Below are positions 26,605 to 35,188 of a stretch of 64,000 nucleotides of DNA, in pieces. Source of the stretch: Occultella aeris (GTDB lineage: Bacteria; Actinomycetota; Actinomycetes; Actinomycetales; Beutenbergiaceae). Numbering within the stretch: position 1 is the stretch's first letter; each line of letters starts with the position of its first letter. The DNA is taken from contig NZ_CACRYJ010000014.1 in assembly GCF_902703175.1 (NCBI RefSeq), positions 1-64,000 on the forward strand, read 5' to 3'. The notes under the pieces are model-generated. The model searched no databases, was not told the DNA's origin, and saw nothing but the letters and a program-made list of their open reading frames with translations. Made by a program: the position numbers and the translations under genes.

Positions 26605-27312
26605 ATGACCTCACTGAACGGATCCATCGTCCTCGTCACCGGTGCGAACGGCGGCATCGGCACCCACTTCGTCCGCGAGGCCCTCGCCCGCGGCGCGGCG
26701 AAGGTGTACGCCACCGCCAGAACCCCACGCACGTGGGACGACGAGCGAATCGTGCCCCTCACTCTCGACGTCACCGACGCCTCGTCCATCCGGGCCGTGG
26801 CAGAGGCCGCACCCGACGTGACCGTGCTGATCAACAACGCCGGCATCTCCGTGGCCAGCGCGGGCCTGCTCACCCACACCGAGGAGGAGATCCGCGGCAG
26901 CGTCGAGACCAACTTCCTCGGCCCGCTGTTCCTCACCCGCGCCTTCGCCCCGCTGCTCGCCGCGAAGCAGGGGAACACCGCGATCATCAACCTGCACTCG
27001 GCGCTCTCCTGGTACGCCGTCGCGGGGATCTACTCGGCCACCAAGGCCGCCCTTTGGTCCTCGACGAACTCGCTGCGCCTCGAACTGCAGCCCGCCGGCG
27101 TCCAGGTGGTCGGCGTACACGTGGGCTGGGTGGACACCGCCATGGCCGCGCACGCCACCGACGACAAGCTCGACCCCGCCGTACTCGTCACCGCGGTGTT
27201 CGACGCGACCGAGGCAGGGAAGCACGAAGTCCTCGCCGACGAGACGTCGATGCAGGCCAAGGCCGGGCTCTCGGCACCGCTCGAGGTCGTGTACCCGCAG
27301 CTCGCCCTCTGA
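26605..27312 (+). CDS. short-chain dehydrogenase/reductase (SDR)
   Basis: This 235-aa classical SDR has cofactor motif TGANGGIG (about 13-20), NNAG, a Ser in LHSALS and the active-site YSATK (Tyr about 146, Lys about 150). It oxidises or reduces an alcohol/carbonyl with NAD(P). It follows the ene-reductase by 39 bp and is likely co-transcribed. Together the two reductases, the MDR enzyme and the hydrolases suggest stepwise breakdown of an unsaturated cyclic ketone, terpenoid or similar compound. Confidence 0.93.
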   Translation: MTSLNGSIVLVTGANGGIGTHFVREALARGAAKVYATARTPRTWDDERIVPLTLDVTDASSIRAVAEAAPDVTVLINNAGISVASAGLLTHTEEEIRGSVETNFLGPLFLTRAFAPLLAAKQGNTAIINLHSALSWYAVAGIYSATKAALWSSTNSLRLELQPAGVQVVGVHVGWVDTAMAAHATDDKLDPAVLVTAVFDATEAGKHEVLADETSMQAKAGLSAPLEVVYPQLAL

Positions 27313-27823
27313 CGCAGGGCCGCACGGCAAGGAGGTCGGGTCGGCATTCGCCAGCCGACACCGACTTCCCCTCTCGTGAAGTCGCCCGGGCGTCGGTTGA
27401 TGCTCAGGCACCTCCCGACGCTAGTCGCGTCAAGAGATTAGCTCCGGCGAGTCCTCGTTCTCCGATTCGATTGCAAACCTCAACTTCCGCGCCGCCACGC
27501 CGGCTGCCTTCGCTGCGCCGAGACGGCCCATGGCGGCCCAAGGTCCACTGAGCGGCGATCCTCGAGGGGCGCGAACTTGGCCGCTAGCGGAAGGTGCCAC
27601 AACAGGCGTGAGCGACTTGGACCACGCCACGAAGCGCCATGGGGAACCCTGCGAATGAAAGGCCAAAGCCACACCCGGGCGGCTGAAAGGGCCCAGCGGC
27701 CACCGGCGCTCAGTTCGGGTTGGCCCGACCATCGCCGGAGTTACGCCGGTCTCGCCCCGGAAACGATCGATTCCGAGCGGCTGTGGCCCTCGACAAGCCC
27801 TCCGCCATGACGACAATGGAGCG
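27313..27823. other. 511-bp intergenic region of lower GC
   Basis: I find no recognisable gene. Several short frames exist on both strands without domains or ribosome sites. Base composition is less GC-rich than the neighbourhood and continues so into the GrpB gene. The stretch may mark the right edge of the transferred cluster. Confidence 0.35.
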
Positions 27824-28369
27824 GTGGAGCGAGAAGCCATCGAGTGGTTCGATCGACCCGGCGGCGAACCGGCCGTGATCGTTGCTCCATCGACGCAGTG
27901 GGCCGCCGAGGCAACCCGCTGGTTGAATCGAATACGAGCCGCTATCGGCGATCCGAGTGTTCGTCTGGAACACATCGGTTCGACCGCCGTTCCCGGCGTG
28001 CCAGCGAAACCTGTCCTCGACGTCCAGGTCTGCGTTCCCGACCTCGCGGACGAAGCGAGATACCGGCCGGCTTTGGAGTCCTTGGGCCTGATCCTTCGCG
28101 CGCGCGAACCCGGCCACCGCTTCTTCCGTCCGCCAGCCGGCGAACCTCGAACCGTGCACGTGCACGTTTGCGAAGTCGGGTCGGTTTGGGAGTCGGACCA
28201 ACTTCGTTTTCGCGATGCCCTTCGGGCCTCGCCGGAGACGGCGCGCTCCTACGCTGACCTCAAACAGCATCTCGCGGAGACACTTGGCCAGGATCGCGAG
28301 GCCTACACCAAGGGCAAGAGCGAGTTCATCAAGTCGGTCTTGGCCGCAGATCCCACCCGCATGACGTGA
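27824..28369 (+). CDS. GrpB family (UPF0157) protein
   Basis: This 181-aa protein of the nucleotidyltransferase-like GrpB family has 'LEHIGSTAVPGVPAKPVLDVQVCV', the GS-x-D-like core, followed by 'HVHVCEVGS' and 'YTKGKSEFI' near the end. Biochemical function is unsettled. It starts at GTG. About a third of the first 65 codons end in A or T, clearly more than in neighbouring genes, which suggests recent acquisition. Confidence 0.88.
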   Translation: MEREAIEWFDRPGGEPAVIVAPSTQWAAEATRWLNRIRAAIGDPSVRLEHIGSTAVPGVPAKPVLDVQVCVPDLADEARYRPALESLGLILRAREPGHRFFRPPAGEPRTVHVHVCEVGSVWESDQLRFRDALRASPETARSYADLKQHLAETLGQDREAYTKGKSEFIKSVLAADPTRMT

Positions 28370-28464
28370 GCGCGCCACGCAGATCGCGGCTCTGTCCGCG
28401 GCCGCTGACACACTCCGATCATGAGTGACGCCGGATCGATGCAACGGTACGGGGCGACCCGGTC

Positions 28465-29232
28465 ATGGGGGGGGACGGCCCCGAGGTCGTGTTCCTCAGC
28501 AATCCGCTCGCCGATCCGGTCAGGTGGTCGGAACCGGTCCGTCCTCGCCTGCAGGCGCTCGGGTATCGGGTCACCACGTTCGAGCACCGCTGCGTCGGCC
28601 TCGACTGGCGTAGCGCCGTCGCCTGCGCCACCGAGTTCGTGCGATCCCAGCCGGATCCGGTTGCTGTCGTCGGCTGGTCGCAGGGCGGCGCGGTGGCCCA
28701 GGAGGTCGCCCTGGCCCTACCGGAGCACGTCACCTGCGCGGCGCTGCTGGCCACCTACGGGCGTCAGAACGAGGTCGACAAGACCTTCCAGGAGTGCTGG
28801 GACCTCCTCGCGCAGGGAGGCGATGAACTCGCACCCCTGCGGCTCGCGATGTCGCTGCTGACCGCCTTCCCGCCGGCCCGCCTTGCCGACGACACCTTCG
28901 TTGCGCGGATGCGCCAGACCGGGTCCGAATCAGCGGGTCGCCCGGACCCGGCTCGGCGCCGGCGGTCTGCGCAGTTCATCGCGACCTATCAGGACCGCCT
29001 GGAGGCACTCACCCGGGTCCGTGTTCCGACCCTTGTCATGGCCTTCGCACTCGACGCCGACACCTTCGCCAGGCGCGCCCGCGAAGTAGCCGAAGCGATC
29101 CCCGATGCCGACTTCATGGAGCTGCCCGGACTTGGGCACGCCGCTCCCATCAGCGACCCGGACCGTGTCTGGCCGCCTGTGCTCGAGTTCCTCCAGCGGC
29201 ATCACACCGATCGAACGGCGCGGGGCGCATAG
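28465..29232 (+). CDS. alpha/beta hydrolase with a possible upstream frameshift
   Basis: This 255-aa hydrolase has Ser in GWSQGG, Asp in ALDADTF and His in GLGHAAP. The start at 28465 lies inside a run of eight G (28467-28474). An ATG at 28421 opens 'SDAGSMQRYGATRSW' in another frame that would join smoothly to 'GGDGPEVVFL' if the G-run were 6 or 9 long. The true N-terminus may therefore be 28421 with a slip or sequencing error. No strong ribosome site precedes either start. It is unrelated in detail to the two hydrolases of the oxidoreductase cluster. Confidence 0.8.
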   Translation: MGGDGPEVVFLSNPLADPVRWSEPVRPRLQALGYRVTTFEHRCVGLDWRSAVACATEFVRSQPDPVAVVGWSQGGAVAQEVALALPEHVTCAALLATYGRQNEVDKTFQECWDLLAQGGDELAPLRLAMSLLTAFPPARLADDTFVARMRQTGSESAGRPDPARRRRSAQFIATYQDRLEALTRVRVPTLVMAFALDADTFARRAREVAEAIPDADFMELPGLGHAAPISDPDRVWPPVLEFLQRHHTDRTARGA

Positions 29233-29250
29233 CGCTGGACGGTCCCAGCG
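29233..29250. terminator. CGCTGG/CCAGCG hairpin between convergent genes
   Basis: A 6-bp perfect stem with a 6-base loop begins at the hydrolase stop, in the 43-bp gap before the convergent sialidase end. There is no T-run, so it would be a weak bidirectional terminator. Confidence 0.35.
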
Positions 29251-29275
29251 ACTCAGGTGACCGCCTCGATGGTCC

Positions 29276-30379
29276 CTACGGCGTCTCGAGCGTGGCGAAC
29301 CGGATCGTGTCACGGGAGTCGCCGTCCGGATAGGCGCCGGTCTCGTACAGGATCCCGACGACGCCCGGCGCCAGCACGGCCAGATCCGAGTAGCCGGCCC
29401 GGTCATCGCTGAGCGGTCCCACCTCGGACCAGGTCGCGGCATCGTCGTCACTGCGCCAGACCGTCATGGTGCGCCGCGTGTCCGGATCCGACGGCGAACT
29501 GAACAGCACCGTGGTCCCGGGTGGCGCCGGTGCACCCGCGGGGGCCACCCGCACCACCGAGCCCTGGATCCTCGGCGTGGTGATCAGGTCGGGGACACCG
29601 ACGAACGGCGCCTCGAAGCTGTCGCCGCCATCGGTGGAGACGGCGTGCTGCCGGGTGAGCGACGCGTAGGAGTTCTGCCGGGCGAACGCGTGCAGGCGCC
29701 CGCCCGCCGTCTCCACGAGGCCGAGTTCCTGCGGGATGTCGGCGGGGTCTGCGCCCGTCACGGTGCCGCCGCGGAACCAGGACTGGCCGGCATCGTCGCT
29801 GCAGAGGAGCCCGCCGTAGCGGGCGCCGTCGACGTCGTAGTTGATGCCCACCACCAATCGGCCGGCACGCGGGCCCTCACCGAGCTCCAGGCCATGCTGC
29901 GGGCCCGTCGCGAACCAGCCGACGCCGTCGGGCATGAGGTGCGAGAGGTTCCGGGCCGGCGAGAAGGTGCGGCCGTCGTCGTCGCTCACCTGGGCGAACG
30001 GGGTGCGCTCGCGCACCCCCGCTGGATTGTGGCAACTGAGCAGAGCCACCCGGCCGGCGTGCGGTCCCCGGGTGACGACCACCGGCGCCGGGTTGCCCCG
30101 GGTGGCCTGGCCGTCAGGACCGGTGAGCCCGGAGTCGTCCTGCCCGGCTCCGCGCAGGAGAACCTGCAGCGGCCCCCAGGTGGCACCGTCGTCGGTGGAG
30201 CGGCGCAGCACCAGGTCGATCGGTGCGGCGTCGTGACACCAGGCATCGGTGTGGACCGCCGGCATCCGGCCCTCGGCGAACGCGAGCAGGGTGCCCGCAG
30301 GCGTTCGGACCAGGGCCGGGATGCGGAAGCACTGGTAGCCGTGGGTATCGCGTTCGAAGACCGTGATCGGGGCAGGCAT
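29276..30379 (-). CDS. GH33-like exo-sialidase (copy 1), no signal peptide
   Basis: This 367-aa six-blade propeller sialidase releases terminal sialic acids. FRIP (about 18-21) carries the first Arg of the carboxylate-binding triad. At least four Asp-boxes are visible (STDDGATW, SDDDGRTF, SDDAGQSW, STDGGDSF). The C-terminal 'AGYSDLAVL' holds the nucleophilic Tyr, and 'GILYETG' holds its partner Glu. There is no signal peptide or membrane anchor, so hydrolysis should occur in the cytosol after uptake. It is the last gene of the minus-strand importer operon, 55 bp behind the permease gene. Confidence 0.9.
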   Translation of the reverse strand: MPAPITVFERDTHGYQCFRIPALVRTPAGTLLAFAEGRMPAVHTDAWCHDAAPIDLVLRRSTDDGATWGPLQVLLRGAGQDDSGLTGPDGQATRGNPAPVVVTRGPHAGRVALLSCHNPAGVRERTPFAQVSDDDGRTFSPARNLSHLMPDGVGWFATGPQHGLELGEGPRAGRLVVGINYDVDGARYGGLLCSDDAGQSWFRGGTVTGADPADIPQELGLVETAGGRLHAFARQNSYASLTRQHAVSTDGGDSFEAPFVGVPDLITTPRIQGSVVRVAPAGAPAPPGTTVLFSSPSDPDTRRTMTVWRSDDDAATWSEVGPLSDDRAGYSDLAVLAPGVVGILYETGAYPDGDSRDTIRFATLETP

Positions 30380-30434
30380 ATGCGAACTCCTGTGACTGGG
30401 TGGTGGTTTGTGGTGATGGCGGGTCGCTCAGGAG

Positions 30435-31390
30435 TCAGCCCTTGACGGCACCGATCATCATTCCCTTGGCGAAGTGCCGCTGCAGGAACGGGTAGACGAT
30501 CAGGATCGGGACCAGCGAGACGACGAGGATCGCCATCTGCAGCGACGGTTGGGCGGGTAGGTTCTCCGCGACGCTGAGATCGGTGTTGGACAGCGCCGTC
30601 TCGTTGATCACGTAGGTACGCAGCACGAGCTGCAGCGGCCACAGCCCGGAGTCGTTGAGGTAGATGAGGGCATTGAAGTACGCGTTCCAGTAGCTCACCG
30701 CGTAGAACAGGCCGATCACCGCCAGCACCGCCTTCGAGAGGGGATCACGATGCCCGAGAAGATCCGCCACTCGCCGGCGCCGTCGATCCGGGCGCTCTCG
30801 AGCAGCTCGCCGGGGATGTTCATGAAGAACGAGCGCAGTACCACCACATTGAAGCCGCTGATCATGGTCGGCAGGATCAGCGCCCACAGGGTGTCGATCA
30901 GGCCGACGCCCCGCACCAGCAGGTAAGTGGGAATGATGCCTGCGGAGAACAGCATCGAGAACAGGATGATCAGCAGCATGGGCCGGCTGGCGAAGGAGCC
31001 GGGCCGGGACAGCCCGTACGCGAGCAGGCATGAGGTGAACAGGCTCAGCGCCGTGCCCACCACCGTGACGCCGACGCTGATCAGCGCCGCCTGGGTGACG
31101 ACGCCGCCGGAGAGGATCGAACGATAGGCGTCGAGGTTCACCGCATCCGGCCAGAGCACCAGCCCGCCGGCCCTCGAGATCTGGTCGCGGGGAGCGATGG
31201 ACGTGGAGATGATCGCCACGAACGGCGCGATCACAAGGGCGCAGAAGACTCCGAGGACCAGTGCCTTGGCCGCCTGCACGTACCACGGCGGCAGCGGGGT
31301 GCCGAGGACGAGCCGCCTGCCCCGTCGCTGCCGGGTGGGCGGTGTCACGGTCCGGTTCGACGGACGTTCAACGGTCCGGGTCGCGCTCAT
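30435..31390 (-). pseudogene. LplC/YtcP-type sugar ABC permease with a 1-base frameshift
   Basis: The intact product would be about 318 aa, a CUT1-class permease. The 5' part reads from ATG 31390 to 'WRIFSGIVIP', then shifts into 'SRRRCWR' and stops at 30716. The 3' part 'LSKAVLAVIGLFYAVSYWN ...' continues in another frame to the stop at 30435 and ends with the usual 'FAKGMMIGAVKG'. Adding one base to the four-G run at 30740-30743 (plus strand) restores the family motif IPLSKAVLA. It is either a real lesion, which would disable the importer, or a homopolymer sequencing error. The start overlaps the upstream permease by ATGA. Confidence 0.85.
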
Positions 31391-32382
31391 GACTTGTAGA
31401 CCCCCTGTTCTCCGAAGATGTGGGCGACCTTGTTAGCACCGAGCACGAGGATCACCCCGACCACGCCCTTGACCAGGCCCACGGCGGCCGAGACCCCCCA
31501 CTGCCCACCGACGATGCCGTTGTTGTAGACGTATGTGTCGAGGACCTCGCTGACGCCGCGTCCGACGGCGGCCTGCTGCAGGATGATCTGCTCGAAGCCG
31601 ACCGAGAGCGAGTCGCCGAGGCGCAGGATGAACAGCAGGATGATCACGCCCTTTAGCGCGGGCAGCGTGATGTGCCACATCTGCCGTAGCCGGCCCGCGC
31701 CGTCGACGGCGGCGGCCTCGTAGAGCTGGGGATCGACCGTGGAGAGCGCCGCGAGGAAGATGATGGTCGCCCAGCCGGTGTCCTTCCAGATGATCTGGGC
31801 GGTCAGCAGCAGGTGGAACACGTCCGGGTTGCCGATGATCTCCAGGGCCGCCATGTCATGGGTGCGCAGGAAGTTGTTCAGCAGTCCGCTGCCTCCGAGC
31901 ATCTGCTGGAAGACCGCGACCACGATCACCCAGGACAGGAAGTGCGGCAGGTACAGCACGTTCTGCACGAGCCTCTTGATCCGGTCCGAGAACAGGCTGT
32001 TCAGCAGGAGCGCGAGCACGATGGGTGCGGGGAACACCAGCAGCGCCTGAAGCCCGGTGAGGATCAGGGTGTTGCGCAGCGCGGCCAGGAACGCAGGGTC
32101 GCCGTTGAAGATGATCCGGAAGTTCTCCAGCCCCACCCATGGGCTCTCGCCGATCCCGAGGAATGGCTGGTAGGCCTTGAACGCGATGACGTTGCCGAGC
32201 AGCGGCACGTACTGGAACAACAGCACGGCCAACATGCCGGGCAGCGCGAACAGCACCAGCATGCGGTCCCGGCTCAGCCTGCGCCACCACGGCAACCGCG
32301 GCCGCCGGTGCGCGGCGCCGACAGGCTCGCTCGGCGCCGCCTCGACCGGTGGCGCGAGCCGCTCAGCCGTGCTCGGCGGCAT
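31387..32382 (-). CDS. LplB-type sugar ABC permease
   Basis: This 331-aa CUT1 inner-membrane permease has six hydrophobic segments, from 'MLVLFALPGMLAVLLFQYVPLLG' near residue 42 onward. The EAA-type loop is 'YEAAAVDGAGRLRQMWHITLPAL'. GGAGGAGGCGT directly before ATG 32382 decides the start over the in-frame codon at 32400. It overlaps the binding-protein gene by 20 bp and the next permease by 4 bp. No ATPase gene accompanies it, so a shared MsmX/MsiK-like ATPase from elsewhere is expected. Confidence 0.9.
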   Translation of the reverse strand: MPPSTAERLAPPVEAAPSEPVGAAHRRPRLPWWRRLSRDRMLVLFALPGMLAVLLFQYVPLLGNVIAFKAYQPFLGIGESPWVGLENFRIIFNGDPAFLAALRNTLILTGLQALLVFPAPIVLALLLNSLFSDRIKRLVQNVLYLPHFLSWVIVVAVFQQMLGGSGLLNNFLRTHDMAALEIIGNPDVFHLLLTAQIIWKDTGWATIIFLAALSTVDPQLYEAAAVDGAGRLRQMWHITLPALKGVIILLFILRLGDSLSVGFEQIILQQAAVGRGVSEVLDTYVYNNGIVGGQWGVSAAVGLVKGVVGVILVLGANKVAHIFGEQGVYKS

Positions 32383-34015
32383 ACGCCTCCTCCAACTCAC
32401 CCCGGATGGCGTCGCCGCCGTTGACGCGCCAGGTCTCGACGGCGTCGGTGAACGTCTCGATGCCCGCGTTCCCCTGCACCACCTGGTTCATCGCGTCGTT
32501 GACAGCGCCCTCAAGCTGAGCGTTCATGCGGGACTTTGTCTCCGAGTACAGGCCGTAGGACGCGTCGTCCACGAGGCGATCGACCATCGCGGCCTGCACG
32601 GCGGCCTGCGTCTCGGGGACGTCGGGGCGGCCGGGCAGGTAGAGCGCCATGGGAGCGTCGCTGATGTACTGCAGACCGATCCCGACCTCGGAGCTGCCGA
32701 GTGCGGTGGGCACCGGGTCCGTCCCGGTCAGCTCGTAGTGCTCGCCCTCTACACCGAACTTGCGGAACAGGTACTCCTCGGTGCCGAACGGCGCGGCCAT
32801 CCAGTTCGCGATCGCGAGCAGGACCTCGGGATCGTGCGTGCTCTCGGCGTTGAATGCGGTGATGTTGTTGTTCGCCGCACCCATCCAGGGAGACCCTTGA
32901 CCGCCGTCCCGGCCGGGCACGTCGAGCATGTTGAGCTGCATCTCGGTGATCGTCGGGTTGTCCGTGTAGAACTGGTTCCACGCGACGAAGCTGTCGTGGA
33001 TGAAGGTCGCCGTCCCTGCGGCGAGCCACTGCTTCTTGGCACCACCGGTGGCCGTGTACGCGTCGGGGTTCACGACCCCGGCGGCCCAGACCGCGATCAT
33101 GTCCTCGATCGCGCCGAGCATCTCCTCCGTCTCGTACATGTGGGTGAAAGCGCCACCGTCCTCGGCCCAGAGGTAGGGCGTGCCCCACATCTGCTGGATG
33201 TACTGGGACGGCATCGAGGCCCACGCCCACCGATTCGCGCCCGGCGCCGTCATCTCGGCGCAGAGGTCCATGAACTCGTCGAAGCTGCCCGGGTTAGCCT
33301 CGCTGATGCCCGCCGCCTCGGTCAGGTCCTGGCGGTAGATCGGGGCCGACGTGCGCGACATGCCACGGGGCACCGGGACCGCGAAGATCTTGCCGTTGAA
33401 GCGGGTGTCCGGCCAGGACTGCGACGGAAGGTTCGCCAGGAACGGGTAGTCCAGAACGGCGTCGCCCGAGAGGTACTCGGTCAGGTCGAGACAGGTGGCT
33501 TCGAGCAGGTCCGGTAGCTGGGCCACGTCCTTCGGGATGTTCAGGATGTCCGGGATGTCCCCGCCGGCGATGCGGGTGGCGAACTTGCTCGAGTACTCGT
33601 CGTTGGAGGACATCGAGATCTCGAGCGGCGAGCCGATCCGCTCCTCGACCGCCTGCCAGAACGAGTTGGAGTCCCGGGTGGGTGGGATGGCCCCCGGGAT
33701 GTTGGTCATGAAACTGATGACCTCACCGTCCCCGAGGGCTTCGGAGATCACACGCTCGGGGTTCGAGGGGTAGGCGCGGAACCCCTCGTTCATGCCTTCC
33801 GCGGCGGCCGGGAAGTCCGGGGTGGCACCCTCGAACCGCTGATAGGTCGGCAGTTCGACGGTCGCACCGCCACCCCCGCCTCCGCCGCCGCTCGGGGATC
33901 CCTCGCTGGAACAGCTGGCGAGCACGCCGCCGCCGAGGGCTGCGACGGCTGCGGCAACCCCGCCCTTGAGCACGGTGCGTCGGTCTGTCTCTAGGAACTT
34001 CAATGATCGCGACAT
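32363..34015 (-). CDS. LplA-type extracellular sugar-binding lipoprotein
   Basis: This 550-aa solute-binding protein has a combined twin-arginine and lipoprotein signal: RR at 12-13 in TDRRTVLKGG and lipobox LASC with Cys35. A Gly-rich linker follows. The long mature domain is typical of the LplA/YtcQ subfamily that binds oligosaccharides. GAAGGAGAAC precedes ATG 34015, so the longer frame start at 34057 is rejected. Neighbouring sialidases and a lyase suggest that the ligand is a sialylated glycan or free sialic acid. This is inferred from context, not from binding residues. Confidence 0.88.
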   Translation of the reverse strand: MSRSLKFLETDRRTVLKGGVAAAVAALGGGVLASCSSEGSPSGGGGGGGGATVELPTYQRFEGATPDFPAAAEGMNEGFRAYPSNPERVISEALGDGEVISFMTNIPGAIPPTRDSNSFWQAVEERIGSPLEISMSSNDEYSSKFATRIAGGDIPDILNIPKDVAQLPDLLEATCLDLTEYLSGDAVLDYPFLANLPSQSWPDTRFNGKIFAVPVPRGMSRTSAPIYRQDLTEAAGISEANPGSFDEFMDLCAEMTAPGANRWAWASMPSQYIQQMWGTPYLWAEDGGAFTHMYETEEMLGAIEDMIAVWAAGVVNPDAYTATGGAKKQWLAAGTATFIHDSFVAWNQFYTDNPTITEMQLNMLDVPGRDGGQGSPWMGAANNNITAFNAESTHDPEVLLAIANWMAAPFGTEEYLFRKFGVEGEHYELTGTDPVPTALGSSEVGIGLQYISDAPMALYLPGRPDVPETQAAVQAAMVDRLVDDASYGLYSETKSRMNAQLEGAVNDAMNQVVQGNAGIETFTDAVETWRVNGGDAIRGELEEAYAAEHG

Positions 34016-34033
34016 CCGGTTCTCCTTCGGACC

Positions 34034-34063
34034 TGGACTGGTACAAGACCGAGTCACTATGAC
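34034..34063 (+). promoter_or_regulatory. candidate promoter for the plus-strand sialidase operon
   Basis: TGGACT (34034-34039) and TATGAC (34058-34063) are separated by 18 bp. The initiation point would fall at or just before ATG 34076, where no ribosome site exists, so a leaderless mRNA is likely. The -10 lies inside the 34056-34068 palindrome. Confidence 0.4.
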
Positions 34064-34068
34064 ATAGT
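34056..34068. promoter_or_regulatory. perfect palindrome ACTATG-A-CATAGT, probable GntR operator
   Basis: Exact 6-bp arms around a single base lie between the divergent binding-protein and sialidase genes and overlap the likely -10 boxes of both directions. A FadR-subfamily regulator gene ends the plus-strand operon, and its class binds short dyads of this size. Repression relieved by a sialic-acid derivative is the simple model. Confidence 0.6.
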
Positions 34069-34075
34069 ACGTCCC

Positions 34076-35188
34076 ATGTCCTCAAGAGCCCAGATCTCAG
34101 GCCCCCGGGTTGCCGCGAGCGAGCAGGAGCTCTTCGCAGCGGGCACGCTCGGTTATGCCTCGTTCCGGATCCCGGCCCTGATCGCGTCGGGCCCACACCT
34201 GCTGGCATTCTGCGAGGGACGCCGCGACTCCGCCGGCGACACCGGTCGGATCGACGTGGTGGTGCGACACTCCCCCGACTCCGGCGCCACCTGGGCACCG
34301 ATGACCGTGGTGGCCCGGCGCCCGGACCACACGACCGGCAACCCGATGCCGTTCCTCACGGCGGCAGGCGAGGTCGTCCTGCTGACGGTCACCAATGGGG
34401 CGTCGGTCTCCGAGTCGGACCTGATGCGCCCGGGGGTCACCGAGGGCGATCGGCGCCGCGTCTGGGTCCAGCGCGCACCGATCCCTGGTGAACCGTTCGG
34501 CAACCCGATCGAGATCACCGACCAGGTCCGGCGCCCGGACTGGGGCTGGTTCGCCACCGGTCCCGGTCACGGACTCACACTCGCGAACGGTGCGCACCAC
34601 GGCCGTCTGGTCGCGGCGTGCACCCACTCGGTCCTCTCCGACGCGCCCGGTGATCACGCCTACGGCGGCCACCTGCTCCTCAGCGACGACGACGGTCACA
34701 CCTGGCGGGTCGGCGCCGTCGACTCCGCACCGCGCCCGATGGGTGCGGCTCTGAACCCGAACGAGGCCACGGCTGCGGAACTGCCCGACGGCGTCGTGTA
34801 CGTCAACGCACGCAACCAGGCTCGCGTAGGCGGTCGCCTGGGCGCGTGGTCCGAGGACGGCGGGGAGGGCTTTCGGGCACCCTTCCGTACGCACCCGGAA
34901 CTGGCGCTCCCCGCCGTCCAGGGCAGCATGCTGGCCAGCGGAGCCGGCGAACTCTGGCTGAGCACCCCGGGGCATCGAACCGAACGCCGCGACGTCACCC
35001 TCTGGCGCAGCGCCGACGCCGGCGCCACCTGGTCCCGCGGACCAGTGCTGCACGACGGCCCCGGGGCCTACAGCGACCTGACGCTCCTGTCGGACGGGTC
35101 GCTCGCAGCCCTCGTCGAGTGCGGGTCGCGATCCGCGTACGAATCCATACGCTTCATCCAGTTCAGCCCGACGGAAGGAATCTCGTGA
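34076..35188 (+). CDS. GH33-like exo-sialidase (copy 2), no signal peptide
   Basis: This 370-aa sialidase is related to copy 1. It has FRIP (about 28-31), Asp-boxes (SPDSGATW, SDDDGHTW, SEDGGEGF, SADAGATW), the nucleophile block 'GAYSDLTLL' and its partner Glu in 'ALVECGS'. The shared 'GWFATGPGHGL' block is also present in copy 1. It lacks a signal peptide. It starts at an apparently leaderless ATG and overlaps the lyase gene by GTGA. Two cytosolic sialidases in one locus suggest different linkage or substituent preferences. Confidence 0.9.
   Translation: MSSRAQISGPRVAASEQELFAAGTLGYASFRIPALIASGPHLLAFCEGRRDSAGDTGRIDVVVRHSPDSGATWAPMTVVARRPDHTTGNPMPFLTAAGEVVLLTVTNGASVSESDLMRPGVTEGDRRRVWVQRAPIPGEPFGNPIEITDQVRRPDWGWFATGPGHGLTLANGAHHGRLVAACTHSVLSDAPGDHAYGGHLLLSDDDGHTWRVGAVDSAPRPMGAALNPNEATAAELPDGVVYVNARNQARVGGRLGAWSEDGGEGFRAPFRTHPELALPAVQGSMLASGAGELWLSTPGHRTERRDVTLWRSADAGATWSRGPVLHDGPGAYSDLTLLSDGSLAALVECGSRSAYESIRFIQFSPTEGIS

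Noticed and set aside
27430-27975. 181-aa open frame on the minus strand overlapping the GrpB start
   Set aside because: No recognisable domain and it conflicts with a well-supported gene.
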